Assembly (NCBI GenBank): GCA_002343685.1
Contig: DDRS01000031.1
Span: 124,001-188,000, forward strand
DNA length: 64,000 bases
DNA from: Thiobacillus denitrificans
GTDB taxonomy: Bacteria; Pseudomonadota; Gammaproteobacteria; Burkholderiales; Thiobacillaceae
Reading direction: 5' to 3'
How positions within the stretch are numbered: position 1 is the first letter of the stretch; each line of letters starts with the position of its first letter. A program made the position numbers and the translations under genes. The notes below the pieces were generated by a model, which was not told the DNA's origin, made no database searches, and saw only the letters and a list, made by a program, of their open reading frames with translations. Shown piece by piece: positions 25,631 through 34,156 of this stretch.

Positions 25631-27085
25631 GTGACGTCCCGAGTGTTTCACCGTATCGCAGTGACCGCCTTAGGCGTGCTGGCGCTGGCCGGTTGTGCGC
25701 ACCATCCGGTCAGCGGGGACAGGGACGTCGTGCTGATGCCCGAACAGCAGGAAATCCAGATGGGCGCCCAGGCCAACCTGGCGGTGTTGAAGGAATACGC
25801 GGCCCTGGATAATCCCGCGCTGCAGGCGTACGTCAACGAAGTGGGCCAGCGGCTGGCAAAACAGAGCGAACGTCCGAGCCTGCCCTGGCATTTCACCGTG
25901 GTCGACAGTCCCGGGGTCAATGCTTTTGCGCTGCCCGGCGGTTATGTCTACATCACGCGCGGGCTGTTGGCGTACCTGAATTCCGAAGCCGAGCTGGCGG
26001 GCGTGGTCGGCCACGAAATCGGCCATGTCAGCGCACGCCACGGTGTGCGTCTGCAAAGCGCGCCCACCGTGGCTGACCCCGGCGCGGCGCTGGGCTCGAT
26101 TCTGGTCCCGGGAATGGGTAATCAGGCGGGTTCCGCCCTGCTGCAAACGCTGGCGCGAGCCTGGACCGCCGGCTATGGCCGTGAGTACGAGCTGGAAGCG
26201 GATCGGCTCGGTGCAGCGTATCTGGCGAAAACCGGCTACGACCCGCAGGCGATGATCGACGTCATCGGCGTGCTGAAAAACCAGCAACGGTATTCCGCCG
26301 AACAGGCCACCCGCAGCGGGCGCTTGCCGCAAGCCACCTATCACGGAATCTTCGATACGCATCCTCGTAACGATGTGCGCCTCGGGCAGGTGGTGGCCGA
26401 GGCGAACAAATACCGCGTGTCCCAACCACGCGAAGGCCGCAACGACTATCTGCAGAAGCTGCCGGGACTCTATTTCGGCGACAGTCCCGATCAGGGCGTG
26501 ATCCGCGACAATGCCCTGCTGCATGAAAAACTGGGCATGGCGATCCAGTTTCCGCCGGACTGGCGCGTGCAGAACCGGCCTGACCGGGTCGTGGCGACCA
26601 GCCCCCAGGGCGATGCCCTGGTCGAGCTGGTACAGGGACCGAAGAACGACAATCCGCTGGAGACCGTGCAGAAAGGGGTCAAGCTGGATGCGGGCGCGCG
26701 CTATGATACCGGCCACCTGGGCGGTTTCCCGGCCGCGTTTGCCGCGGGCGCCCAGCAGGGCAAGCCGGTGGTGGTGGCGGTCGTGGTGTTCAACGGCACG
26801 CAATACCTGATTGCCGGCATGACCCGGGACACGGCCACCTATGAGCGCGAACGCAGCGCCCTGCGGGCGGCGATCAACAGCTTCCGTGCGATCACGCCGG
26901 CCGAGAAGCTGGTCGCCCGTCCCTATGTCCTGCAACTGCTCACGACCCGCCCCGGCCTGACGATGGCCGCGCTGGCACGGCAGTCTCCGCTGGGGGGCGA
27001 GGCCGAAGGCCAATTGCGCCTGATGAACGATCTCTACCCTGATGGCGAACCCCGATCGGGCCAGCTTCTTAAAATTGTTCAATAA
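25631..27085 (+). CDS. M48-family zinc metalloprotease lipoprotein
   Basis: A 484-residue exported protease, probably acting on misfolded envelope proteins like BepA/YfgC relatives. A lipoprotein signal peptide ends in LALAGC (acylated Cys22). The zinc motif HEIGH is at 128-132, with the third ligand in EYELEADRLGAAYL. The C-terminal half lacks obvious TPRs; instead it has an uncharacterised region followed by an LVARPYVLQLL end found in related M48 proteins. The start is GTG after GAGG, and the next gene overlaps by 44 bases. Confidence 0.88.
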   Translation: MTSRVFHRIAVTALGVLALAGCAHHPVSGDRDVVLMPEQQEIQMGAQANLAVLKEYAALDNPALQAYVNEVGQRLAKQSERPSLPWHFTVVDSPGVNAFALPGGYVYITRGLLAYLNSEAELAGVVGHEIGHVSARHGVRLQSAPTVADPGAALGSILVPGMGNQAGSALLQTLARAWTAGYGREYELEADRLGAAYLAKTGYDPQAMIDVIGVLKNQQRYSAEQATRSGRLPQATYHGIFDTHPRNDVRLGQVVAEANKYRVSQPREGRNDYLQKLPGLYFGDSPDQGVIRDNALLHEKLGMAIQFPPDWRVQNRPDRVVATSPQGDALVELVQGPKNDNPLETVQKGVKLDAGARYDTGHLGGFPAAFAAGAQQGKPVVVAVVVFNGTQYLIAGMTRDTATYERERSALRAAINSFRAITPAEKLVARPYVLQLLTTRPGLTMAALARQSPLGGEAEGQLRLMNDLYPDGEPRSGQLLKIVQ

Positions 27086-28640
27086 GCATCCGCTTCCTCT
27101 TGCCCGGCTCGGGCTGTTGCTGCTCTGCGCGGCGTGGCTGTTGCCCGGGCTGGTTGGGCACGCGCCCTGGAAAGGAGGCGACGGCGAGCACTTCGTGCAA
27201 TTGTGGCTGCTGCTGAAAAGCGGCGCCGCCCCGCAGTCCGTGTCGGCTACCCCTCCCCTCTACTACTGGGTGGCCACCGCCACCGCCTGGCTGACGTCGT
27301 CTTTCCTGAGTCTGGCCGATGGCGCGCGCCTCGCTTCGGGGCTGTTCATCGCGCTGGCATTGTTCTTCATTGCGCGCACGGCCCGCGCACTGTATGGCGC
27401 GGAAACCGCGTGGGCCGCCGCGCTCACCTTGCTGGGTTGCATGGGACTCCTGGTTCGCGGTCATGAACTCAATGCGGCAACCGCGCAGTTCGCCGCCGCC
27501 GCGATCATGCTGCACGGCATCGCCACCCTGCCCCAGGGTCAGCGCGGCGGCTGGACGCTGGGCGCCGGCACCATCCTGATGCTGCTTGCCGGCGGCGCGG
27601 CGGAAGCGGCCTTGTTCCTGCTGTTGGCGATGGGATTGCCGGGCCTGCTCGAAGCCTTCCGTTCGCCGCCGGCACGGCGTGCGCTGGCGTGGGGGGTGAG
27701 CCTTGCCTTGGCGGCAAGCGCGGCATGGCTGGCCTACCTGACCACACAGGCCATTCCGCTCAAGCAGGCGCTCAATCTGCAGCGCTGGCTGGGTGATGCG
27801 CCTCTGCGTCCGGCGTTCTATCTGGGCATTCTCGGCTGGTATGCCTGGCCGGCGTGGCCGCTGGCCGCCTGGGCGCTCTATCGCGGCCGGCGTCAGTGGC
27901 GTACTCCGAGCATCGTGCTGCCGGTAGGCGCGCTGCTGGGCCTGCTCGCCCTGTATGTCTTCGACACCGATCCCGGCGAGGAACAAGGCCTCATTCTGCT
28001 GCTGCCGCTCGCCTTGCTGGGGGCGTCCGGCCTCTACACCCTGCGGCGCGGTGCCGCCTATGCCTTGCTGTGGTTCGGCATCATGCTGTTCGGTTTTCTG
28101 GCGCTGGTCCTGTGGGTCTACTGGAGCGCACACGATCTGGGCAGCCCGGCGCGGCTGGCGGCGCGGCTGAGCCGATTGGGCATGACGGGTGTGGGCGTGC
28201 TGCGTCCGTGGGCGCTCGCGCTGGGTATCGTCGTCACGCTGGCGTGGGTTGTGTTCCTCGCCCGCATTCGCCGTTCGCCGCTGCGCCCGATCCTGGTGTG
28301 GACGGCCGGCATGACTTTCAGCTGGGGACTGCTGATGGCGCTGTTCCAGGCGCCGCTCGACCAGCGCCTCTCCTACGCCAGCGTGGGCGCGGTGCTGGCG
28401 GCACGGGTGCCGCCGACGGAATGCATCCAGACCTACCAGGTGCGCAGCCAGCAGCGCCTGCTGCTGGCCTATCACAGCGGGCGCATGCTTGCGCCCGCCG
28501 ACATCGGCTGCGCCTGGCTGCTGGTGGAGACGCGGCAGCGCGATGTCGAACCACATATCTCGCCCGACTGGGTCAAGGTGTGGGACGGTGCCCGCCCCGG
28601 CGACCGCTCGGATCTTTTCCACCTGTATGGCCATCGCTGA
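27042..28640 (+). CDS. ArnT/PMT-like polytopic membrane glycosyltransferase
   Basis: A 532-residue protein with about 11-12 hydrophobic segments and a soluble C-terminal part. The first extracytoplasmic loop has GGDGEHF near residue 45 and the PPLYYW sequence, typical of the ArnT/dolichyl-phosphate-mannosyltransferase (GT-C) family, which transfers sugars from polyprenyl-phosphate donors to lipid A or proteins. The acceptor is unknown. The start ATG lies within the protease gene; a later start is possible, but the first membrane segment would then be cut. Confidence 0.78.
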   Translation: MANPDRASFLKLFNKHPLPLARLGLLLLCAAWLLPGLVGHAPWKGGDGEHFVQLWLLLKSGAAPQSVSATPPLYYWVATATAWLTSSFLSLADGARLASGLFIALALFFIARTARALYGAETAWAAALTLLGCMGLLVRGHELNAATAQFAAAAIMLHGIATLPQGQRGGWTLGAGTILMLLAGGAAEAALFLLLAMGLPGLLEAFRSPPARRALAWGVSLALAASAAWLAYLTTQAIPLKQALNLQRWLGDAPLRPAFYLGILGWYAWPAWPLAAWALYRGRRQWRTPSIVLPVGALLGLLALYVFDTDPGEEQGLILLLPLALLGASGLYTLRRGAAYALLWFGIMLFGFLALVLWVYWSAHDLGSPARLAARLSRLGMTGVGVLRPWALALGIVVTLAWVVFLARIRRSPLRPILVWTAGMTFSWGLLMALFQAPLDQRLSYASVGAVLAARVPPTECIQTYQVRSQQRLLLAYHSGRMLAPADIGCAWLLVETRQRDVEPHISPDWVKVWDGARPGDRSDLFHLYGHR

Positions 28641-29211
28641 CGCCCCCGGCATGCAGAACGTGGCGGCCGTCATCCTGGCCGGCGGGCAGGGTCGCCGAAT
28701 GGGCGGCGCGGACAAGGGGCTGGTCGACTATCAGGGCCGTCCGCTGGTCGAATGGGTATTGGCCGTGCTGGCGCCGCAGGTCGGGGAAATCGTCATCAGC
28801 GCCAATCGCAATCTCGAGCGTTACGCGGCCTATGGCCGGCGCGTGCTGCCAGACACCCTGCCCGACTACCCGGGCCCGCTGGCAGGCGTGCTGGCGGCGT
28901 TGCAGGCGGTGACGACCGACTGGCTGCTGGTCGTTCCGTGCGACACGCCGCACCTGCCTGCCGATCTGGCATTTCGCCTGCTGGGTGCGGCGCAATTGGA
29001 AGGGGTGCCGCTGGCGGTGGCGGAGGACGACGCGCGCATCCACCACAGCTGCTTCCTGGTGCATACCGACCAGCGCGAGCATCTGGCCGGCTTCCTGGCA
29101 CGCGGCGAACGCGCGGTGCGTCATTGGCAGGCGGAACTGTCCTCGACCACCGTGCGTTTCGACGCGGCGGCCTTTGCCAACCTCAATCGGCCCGACGACC
29201 TCCAGTCCTAG
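28627..29211 (+). CDS. mobA: Molybdenum cofactor guanylyltransferase MobA
   Basis: Attaches GMP to molybdopterin to form the bis-MGD cofactor of molybdoenzymes. The nucleotide-binding signature ILAGGQGRRMGGADKGL lies near residues 14-30 and the metal site PCDTPHLP near 98. It is 194 residues from ATG 28627, which overlaps the glycosyltransferase gene by 14 bases, or 186 from ATG 28651. Neither has a clear ribosome binding site, and coupling to the upstream gene is likely. No molybdoenzyme is in the window. Confidence 0.93.
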   Translation: MAIADAPGMQNVAAVILAGGQGRRMGGADKGLVDYQGRPLVEWVLAVLAPQVGEIVISANRNLERYAAYGRRVLPDTLPDYPGPLAGVLAALQAVTTDWLLVVPCDTPHLPADLAFRLLGAAQLEGVPLAVAEDDARIHHSCFLVHTDQREHLAGFLARGERAVRHWQAELSSTTVRFDAAAFANLNRPDDLQS

Positions 29212-29253
29212 CCCGTTCTCGTCCATCTCAGGACGGGACCGGTCCAGTCCCAG

Positions 29254-30003
29254 TCAGCCCTGACGGCTTTCCGTGATCTGCGCGCAATACTGCTGCAAAT
29301 GTTCCGGCACGCCGGGCGGACACGTGCCGCATTCGCGGTTGCCGGGCACGGCATAGTCGATGAACTTGGGATAGGCGAGCTTCAGCTCGTCCATCAGCCG
29401 GACGAAATCGTCCAGCGTCCGATCGCCGCCGAGCCGGGGATTGCGCGCCTTTTCCTGGCCGATGGTACTGATGCGGCGTTGCTCATAATCGTGGGCGGGA
29501 TAGACCAGCGTATCGTCGTCGAGCGCGAACAGCTTGCCGCGCACCGAGTGGTACAGCGCGGTCGCGTCGCCATTCTGGAAGTCGGTGCGGCCGCAGGCCT
29601 CGATCAGCAGGGCATCGCCGCTGTAGAGGCGCCCGTCGTGCAGGTAGGCGAAGTGGTTGTCGGTATGGCCGGGCGTGTGAATCGGTGCGAGTTCGATCGA
29701 GCCCATTTTGAACGGCGTCCCCTCGACAATGCCGACCTCGGTGCACGGCAGCCGGTCGAGCGCGGGGCCGGCGATGCGGCTGCCGGCGATGGCCTTGAGT
29801 TTATTGGCCGAGGTGATGTGGTCGGCGTGGATATGCGTTTCCAGCGTGAACGCGAGTTTCAGTCCGAGTGCGTTGACCGTGGCCAGGTCGCGCTCCCAGG
29901 CCGGCAGAACCGGGTCGATCAAAAGGGCCTGGCCGGTTTTCTCGCACCCCAGAAGATAGGTATAGGTACTGGAAATGGGCTCGAACAGCTGTTTGAAAAT
30001 CAT
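29254..30003 (-). CDS. ETHE1-type persulfide dioxygenase (MBL fold)
   Basis: A 249-residue mononuclear iron enzyme that oxidises glutathione persulfide to sulfite. The ligand motif is THIHADH (H57, H59, D61, H62), followed by HTPGHTDNH and GDALLIEACGRTDFQNGD. That last signature separates ETHE1 from glyoxalase II. The LVYPAHDY motif and the C-terminal AVPGNRECG also match ETHE1. It is the last gene of the glycolate operon, 19 bases after glcF. A role in sulfur oxidation or detoxification fits a sulfur oxidiser, but its place in this operon is unexplained. Confidence 0.9.
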   Translation of the reverse strand: MIFKQLFEPISSTYTYLLGCEKTGQALLIDPVLPAWERDLATVNALGLKLAFTLETHIHADHITSANKLKAIAGSRIAGPALDRLPCTEVGIVEGTPFKMGSIELAPIHTPGHTDNHFAYLHDGRLYSGDALLIEACGRTDFQNGDATALYHSVRGKLFALDDDTLVYPAHDYEQRRISTIGQEKARNPRLGGDRTLDDFVRLMDELKLAYPKFIDYAVPGNRECGTCPPGVPEHLQQYCAQITESRQG

Positions 30004-30022
30004 GACGTGCTCCCAATGGTAG

Positions 30023-31255
30023 TCAGGATGCGGCCATCGTCTCGTCCAAAAGTTCCACCCAGTGCTGTACCGGGATCGGGCTGGCCGATTGCAGGTGGGT
30101 CAGGCAGCCGATGTTGGCGGTCGCGATCATCTCCGGCGCACCGGCTTGCAGATGGCCGAGCTTGCGGGTCTTGAGCGCGCCGGCGATCTCGGGCTGCAGG
30201 ATCGAATAGGTACCGGCCGAGCCGCAGCACAGATGCTTCTCCACCACCGGCGTGAGCTCGAAACCGGCTTGCGTCAGCAGCGCCTCGACGTCGCCGCCGA
30301 GTTTCTGTCCGTGCTGCAGGGTGCAGGGTGGATGGTAGGCGATGCGTTTTTGAGTGGGTGGTGAACGGCGGTGCGCAGCCAGCGCGTCGCGCTCGGCGGC
30401 GAGAATTTCAGAGATATCTCGCGTCGCGGCGGAGACGCGCGCGGCTTTGTCGGCGTAGGCGGGGTCGTGGCGCAGCAACCAGCCGTAGTCCTTCACCATC
30501 ACGCCGCAGCCCGAGGCCGTCATCACGACGGCTTCCGCCCCGGCTTCGAGATGCGGCAGCCAGGCGTCGATGTTGCGGCGCGCGGCGGCGAGACTTGCCT
30601 CGGTGTCGTTGAGGTGGTGCGCCAGCGCGCCGCAACAGCCGGCCTCGTCCGCGGCGACCAGCGAGATGCCGATGCGGTCGAGGAGGCGCGCCGCGGCGGC
30701 GTTGATGTTGGGCTTGAGGCCGGGCTGCACGCAGCCCTGCAAGACCAGCATGCGGCGCGAGTGGCGCGGGGCCGGCCAGGCGCCTGCGGCTTCCGTTGGC
30801 GGAACACGGGACTTCAGAAAACGGGGCATGAGGCCGCGCACTCCCTGGCCGAGCTTCAAGGCGCTGTTGAACAGCATGGGCGAGCCGAGGCCGGTCTTGA
30901 GCGCAGTGCGCGTCGCGGACTCGGCGATGCCGCGCCCGACTTTGTCTTCCACGATGTGGCGGCCGATATCGAGCAGCTTGCCGTATTCGACGCCTGACGG
31001 GCAGGTGGTTTCGCAGTTCCGGCAAGTCAGGCAGCGGTCGAGGTGGAGCTGGGTCTTGGCCGTCGGCGTTGCTCCTTCGAACACCTGCTTCATCAGATAG
31101 ATGCGACCGCGCGGCGAGTCGAGTTCGTTGCCGAGAATCTGGTAGGTCGGACAGGTGGCGAGGCAGAAGCCGCAATGCACGCAATTGCGCAGGATGCGCT
31201 CGGCGACGTCGCCTTCGGGGGTGTTGCGATAAGGTTCGGCGAGCGTGGTCTGCAT
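30023..31255 (-). CDS. glcF: Glycolate dehydrogenase iron-sulfur subunit GlcF
   Basis: Membrane-associated electron-transfer subunit (410 residues) of the glycolate dehydrogenase GlcDEF, which oxidises glycolate to glyoxylate. Two [4Fe-4S] ferredoxin motifs (CVHCGFCLATCP near 27-38 and CLTCRNCETTCP near 75-86) are followed by two CCG-type cysteine-rich domains (GCCGALAHHL near 218 and LCCGSAGTY near 350). It is separated from the VOC gene by one base. Confidence 0.95.
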   Translation of the reverse strand: MQTTLAEPYRNTPEGDVAERILRNCVHCGFCLATCPTYQILGNELDSPRGRIYLMKQVFEGATPTAKTQLHLDRCLTCRNCETTCPSGVEYGKLLDIGRHIVEDKVGRGIAESATRTALKTGLGSPMLFNSALKLGQGVRGLMPRFLKSRVPPTEAAGAWPAPRHSRRMLVLQGCVQPGLKPNINAAAARLLDRIGISLVAADEAGCCGALAHHLNDTEASLAAARRNIDAWLPHLEAGAEAVVMTASGCGVMVKDYGWLLRHDPAYADKAARVSAATRDISEILAAERDALAAHRRSPPTQKRIAYHPPCTLQHGQKLGGDVEALLTQAGFELTPVVEKHLCCGSAGTYSILQPEIAGALKTRKLGHLQAGAPEMIATANIGCLTHLQSASPIPVQHWVELLDETMAAS

Positions 31256-31256
31256 G

Positions 31257-31637
31257 TCAGAGCGGGTTGGAAAGTTCGATCAGATTGCCGTCGGGATCGC
31301 GCACATAGACTGACAGGAGGGGGCCTTGCGCGCCGGTGCGTTCGACCGGGCCGGCTTCGATGGCGATACCCTGTGCGGCGAGTTGGCGCGTGATGTCGGC
31401 GATGGGCGTGCGCGCGAGCAGGCAGAGGTCCGCCGCGCCCGGCGTGGGATGCGCAGCTTTCGGCTCGAATTCGCGGCCGGCCTGATGCAGGTTCAGCTTG
31501 CAGCGGCCAAAGGCCAGGGCCCGCCGGTCGTTGCCGAAAATGACCTCGCGCATGCCCAGCACGCGCGTGTAGAAAGCCACGCTGGCAGGAATGTCGCGTA
31601 CGGTCAGCACCACGTGATCGATAGCGTCGAGGTCCAT
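31257..31637 (-). CDS. VOC-family (glyoxalase/dioxygenase superfamily) protein
   Basis: A 126-residue vicinal-oxygen-chelate protein with paired beta-alpha-beta-beta-beta modules. It has DHVVLTVRDIPASVAFYTRVLG at the N-terminus, and metal-ligand candidates are His8, the KLNLHQAG stretch and the C-terminal DPDGNLIELSNPL. It fits exactly between glcE (0 bases) and glcF (1 base), which interrupts the usual glcDEF order. It may act on a reactive 2-oxo-aldehyde arising in the pathway (inference); the substrate is unknown. Confidence 0.85.
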   Translation of the reverse strand: MDLDAIDHVVLTVRDIPASVAFYTRVLGMREVIFGNDRRALAFGRCKLNLHQAGREFEPKAAHPTPGAADLCLLARTPIADITRQLAAQGIAIEAGPVERTGAQGPLLSVYVRDPDGNLIELSNPL

Positions 31638-32684
31638 TCAGAATTCCGGATACAGGCGGCCGCGGTTGAGAATGCCCTTGGGATCGAAGCGCTGCTTCAG
31701 GTTGCGATGCAGGGCTCGCAGCGCCGGGGCAAGCGGGGCGAAAACGCCGTCGATGGGCGCCGAACCGCGAAACAGGGTGGCATGCCCGCCTGCTGTTTTC
31801 GCGGCGTCGCGCAGGGTGGCCGCAGGCAGATCGGACGCCAGCCAGCGTACCGCCCCGCCCCACTCGATCCACTCGGCGCCGCCGAGACTCAGAGGCGGCG
31901 TGGTTGGCTTGACCGCCAGCCGCCAGAGCGGGCGCTTGTCGAAGAAAGGCGTGGCCTGGTCGCGCAGGCGCTGCCAGAAGGCGGCTGCGTCATGCAGCAA
32001 CTCGCCGCCAAGCCGGGCTCGCGCGGCATGTACCGCGGATTCCGCGCCCGACAGCCGCACCGTCAACAGGTCCGCGTGCCATGACGTGGCCGACAGCGGC
32101 AGCGGCTGTCCCGCCCACCGGTTCATGTTCTCGATCGCGGCGGTTTCGTCGAGCTCGAATTGCAGCGTGGTTTCCGCAGCCGGTTTCGGCAGCACCTTGA
32201 GCGACACCTCGGTAATCAGGCCGAGCGTGCCGAGCGCACCCGCCATCAACCGCGACACGTCGTAGCCGGCGACATTCTTGATCACCTGGCCGCCGAAGCG
32301 CAGCGGCTGGCCAGTGCCGTCGATCATGCGCACGCCGAGCACGAAGTCGCGTGCGGCACCGGCATAGGGTCGGCGCGGGCCGGACAGGCCGGTGGCGATG
32401 CTGCCGCCCAGCGTGGCTGCGCCGCCGAAGTGCGGCGGTTCGAAGGCCAGCATCTGGTTCCGTTCGGCAAGCGCGGCTTCGATCTCGGCCAGTGGCGTGC
32501 CGGCACGGGCGGTCAGCACCAGCTCCTTGGACTGGTAGTCGACGATGCCGGTGAGCGTGCGCGTGCTGAGCACCTCGCCTTCGTCGGCGTTGCCGTAGAA
32601 GGTCTTGCTGCCGCCGCCCTGGAGGATGAGCGGCGAGCCTTCGGCGTGAGCCGCGCGGATGCGGTCGATGAAGGTGTCCAGCAT
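31638..32684 (-). CDS. glcE: Glycolate dehydrogenase FAD-binding subunit GlcE
   Basis: FAD-binding subunit of 348 residues. The FAD_binding_4 region includes ILQGGGSKTFYG near 22-33, LTARAGTPLAEIEAAL near 60 and GAATLGGSIATGLSGPRRPYAGAARD near 91-116. It ends with FDPKGILNRGRLYPEF, the standard C-terminus of the family. ATG 32684 shares one base with the glcD stop; the longer frame upstream is not coding. Confidence 0.95.
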   Translation of the reverse strand: MLDTFIDRIRAAHAEGSPLILQGGGSKTFYGNADEGEVLSTRTLTGIVDYQSKELVLTARAGTPLAEIEAALAERNQMLAFEPPHFGGAATLGGSIATGLSGPRRPYAGAARDFVLGVRMIDGTGQPLRFGGQVIKNVAGYDVSRLMAGALGTLGLITEVSLKVLPKPAAETTLQFELDETAAIENMNRWAGQPLPLSATSWHADLLTVRLSGAESAVHAARARLGGELLHDAAAFWQRLRDQATPFFDKRPLWRLAVKPTTPPLSLGGAEWIEWGGAVRWLASDLPAATLRDAAKTAGGHATLFRGSAPIDGVFAPLAPALRALHRNLKQRFDPKGILNRGRLYPEF

Positions 32685-34138
32685 CAGAACCTCGGCAACT
32701 CGGGATGCGGCAGCTGGCCGCCGTGGATGTGCATCGCGCCCCATTCGGCGCAGCGGTGCAGCTCGGGCACGGCCTTGCCGGGGTTGAGCAGCTTGTCGGG
32801 ATCAAACGCGGCCTTCACCTCGTGGAAACGGGTCAGCTCCGGCGTGGCGAACTGCGCGCACATCTGGTTGATCTTTTCCAGTCCGACGCCGTGTTCGCCG
32901 GTGATGGTGCCGCCGACCTCGACGCACAATTCCAGGATCTTGCTGCCGAAGGCTTCGGCCTGGTGCAGTTCGCCCGGCTGGTTGGCATCGAACAGGATCA
33001 GCGGGTGCAGGTTGCCGTCGCCGGCATGGAACACGTTGGCGACGGCCAGCCCGAACTCGAGGCTCATCTCGCTGATGCGGCGCAGAACATGCGGCAGCTG
33101 GGCGCGCGGAATGGTGCCGTCCATGCAGTAATAGTCGGGCGCCAGCCGTCCCACGGCAGGAAACGCCGCCTTGCGCCCGGCCCAGAACCGAAGGCGCTGT
33201 TCTTCGCTCTCGGCCGTGTGGATCTCGATTGCACCGGAGGCCGCGAGCACTTCATGCACGGTGAAGATGTCGTCCGAGACCTCCTCGTTGACGCCGTCCA
33301 CTTCGCACAGCAACAGGGCCTCGCAGTCGAGCGGGTAGCCGGCGTGGACGAAGGCTTCGGCCGCCTGGATGGCGAGGCGGTCCATCATCTCCAGCCCGGC
33401 CGGGATGACCCCGGCGGCGATGATGTTGCCCACCGCGGCCCCCGCCTTGGCCACGTCGTCGAACGCGGCCAGCACCACCTGCGCGCGCTGGGGCCGCGGC
33501 AGCAGCTTGACCGTGACCTCGGTGATCACCGCCAGCATGCCTTCGGAGCCGGTCATCAGCGCCAGCAGGTCGTAGCCCGGACTGTCGAGCGTGTCGCTGC
33601 CGATTTCAAGCAGTTCGCCGGCGATGGTCCAGGCGCGCAGCTTGAGGATGTTGTGTACGGTGAGGCCGTATTTCAGGCAGTGTACGCCGCCGGAGTTTTC
33701 CGCCACGTTGCCGCCGATCGAACAGGCGATCTGTGACGACGGGTCGGGCGCGTAATAGAGGCCGTGCACGGCGGCGGCTTCGGAAATTGCGAGGTTGCGC
33801 ACCCCGGGCTGCACCGTCGCCGTCCGGGCCTGCGGGTCGATGTGCCTGATCTGATTGAGTTTGGACAGCACCAGCAGTACCGCGCCGTCGACGGGCAGCG
33901 CGCCGGCAGCCAGACCGGTACCGGCGCCGCGCGCCACCACCGCCACCTGGTTGGCATGGCACAGCCGCAGGATCGCCGCGACTTGCGACTCGTTTTCCGG
34001 CAGCGCCACCACGTCGGGCGTGTTGCGGTACGCGGACAGACCGTCGCTCTCGAACGGCACGAGATCCTCGCGCGCGTGGAGAACGCTATGGTCGGGCAGC
34101 AGTTTGCGTAGCTGGGACAGGAAGGCGGGGCTGAGCAT
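32684..34138 (-). CDS. glcD: Glycolate dehydrogenase FAD-linked subunit GlcD
   Basis: Catalytic FAD subunit of 484 residues. The FAD-binding motif ARGAGTGLAAGALP lies near 69-82, with PDPSSQIACSIGGNVAENSGG near 129-149 and the C-terminal GEHGVGLEK near 418. With GlcE and GlcF it forms the three-subunit dehydrogenase that removes glycolate, for example after Rubisco oxygenation. The start lies 18 bases after the DUF1537 gene. Confidence 0.96.
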   Translation of the reverse strand: MLSPAFLSQLRKLLPDHSVLHAREDLVPFESDGLSAYRNTPDVVALPENESQVAAILRLCHANQVAVVARGAGTGLAAGALPVDGAVLLVLSKLNQIRHIDPQARTATVQPGVRNLAISEAAAVHGLYYAPDPSSQIACSIGGNVAENSGGVHCLKYGLTVHNILKLRAWTIAGELLEIGSDTLDSPGYDLLALMTGSEGMLAVITEVTVKLLPRPQRAQVVLAAFDDVAKAGAAVGNIIAAGVIPAGLEMMDRLAIQAAEAFVHAGYPLDCEALLLCEVDGVNEEVSDDIFTVHEVLAASGAIEIHTAESEEQRLRFWAGRKAAFPAVGRLAPDYYCMDGTIPRAQLPHVLRRISEMSLEFGLAVANVFHAGDGNLHPLILFDANQPGELHQAEAFGSKILELCVEVGGTITGEHGVGLEKINQMCAQFATPELTRFHEVKAAFDPDKLLNPGKAVPELHRCAEWGAMHIHGGQLPHPELPRF

Positions 34139-34156
34139 GAAAGACGGCGGATACGT

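Noticed and set aside
27069..28715. 548-codon minus-strand frame opposite the glycosyltransferase
   Set aside because: It is extremely rich in Gln, Arg and Ala, as expected for the complement of a membrane-protein gene, and has no start signal.
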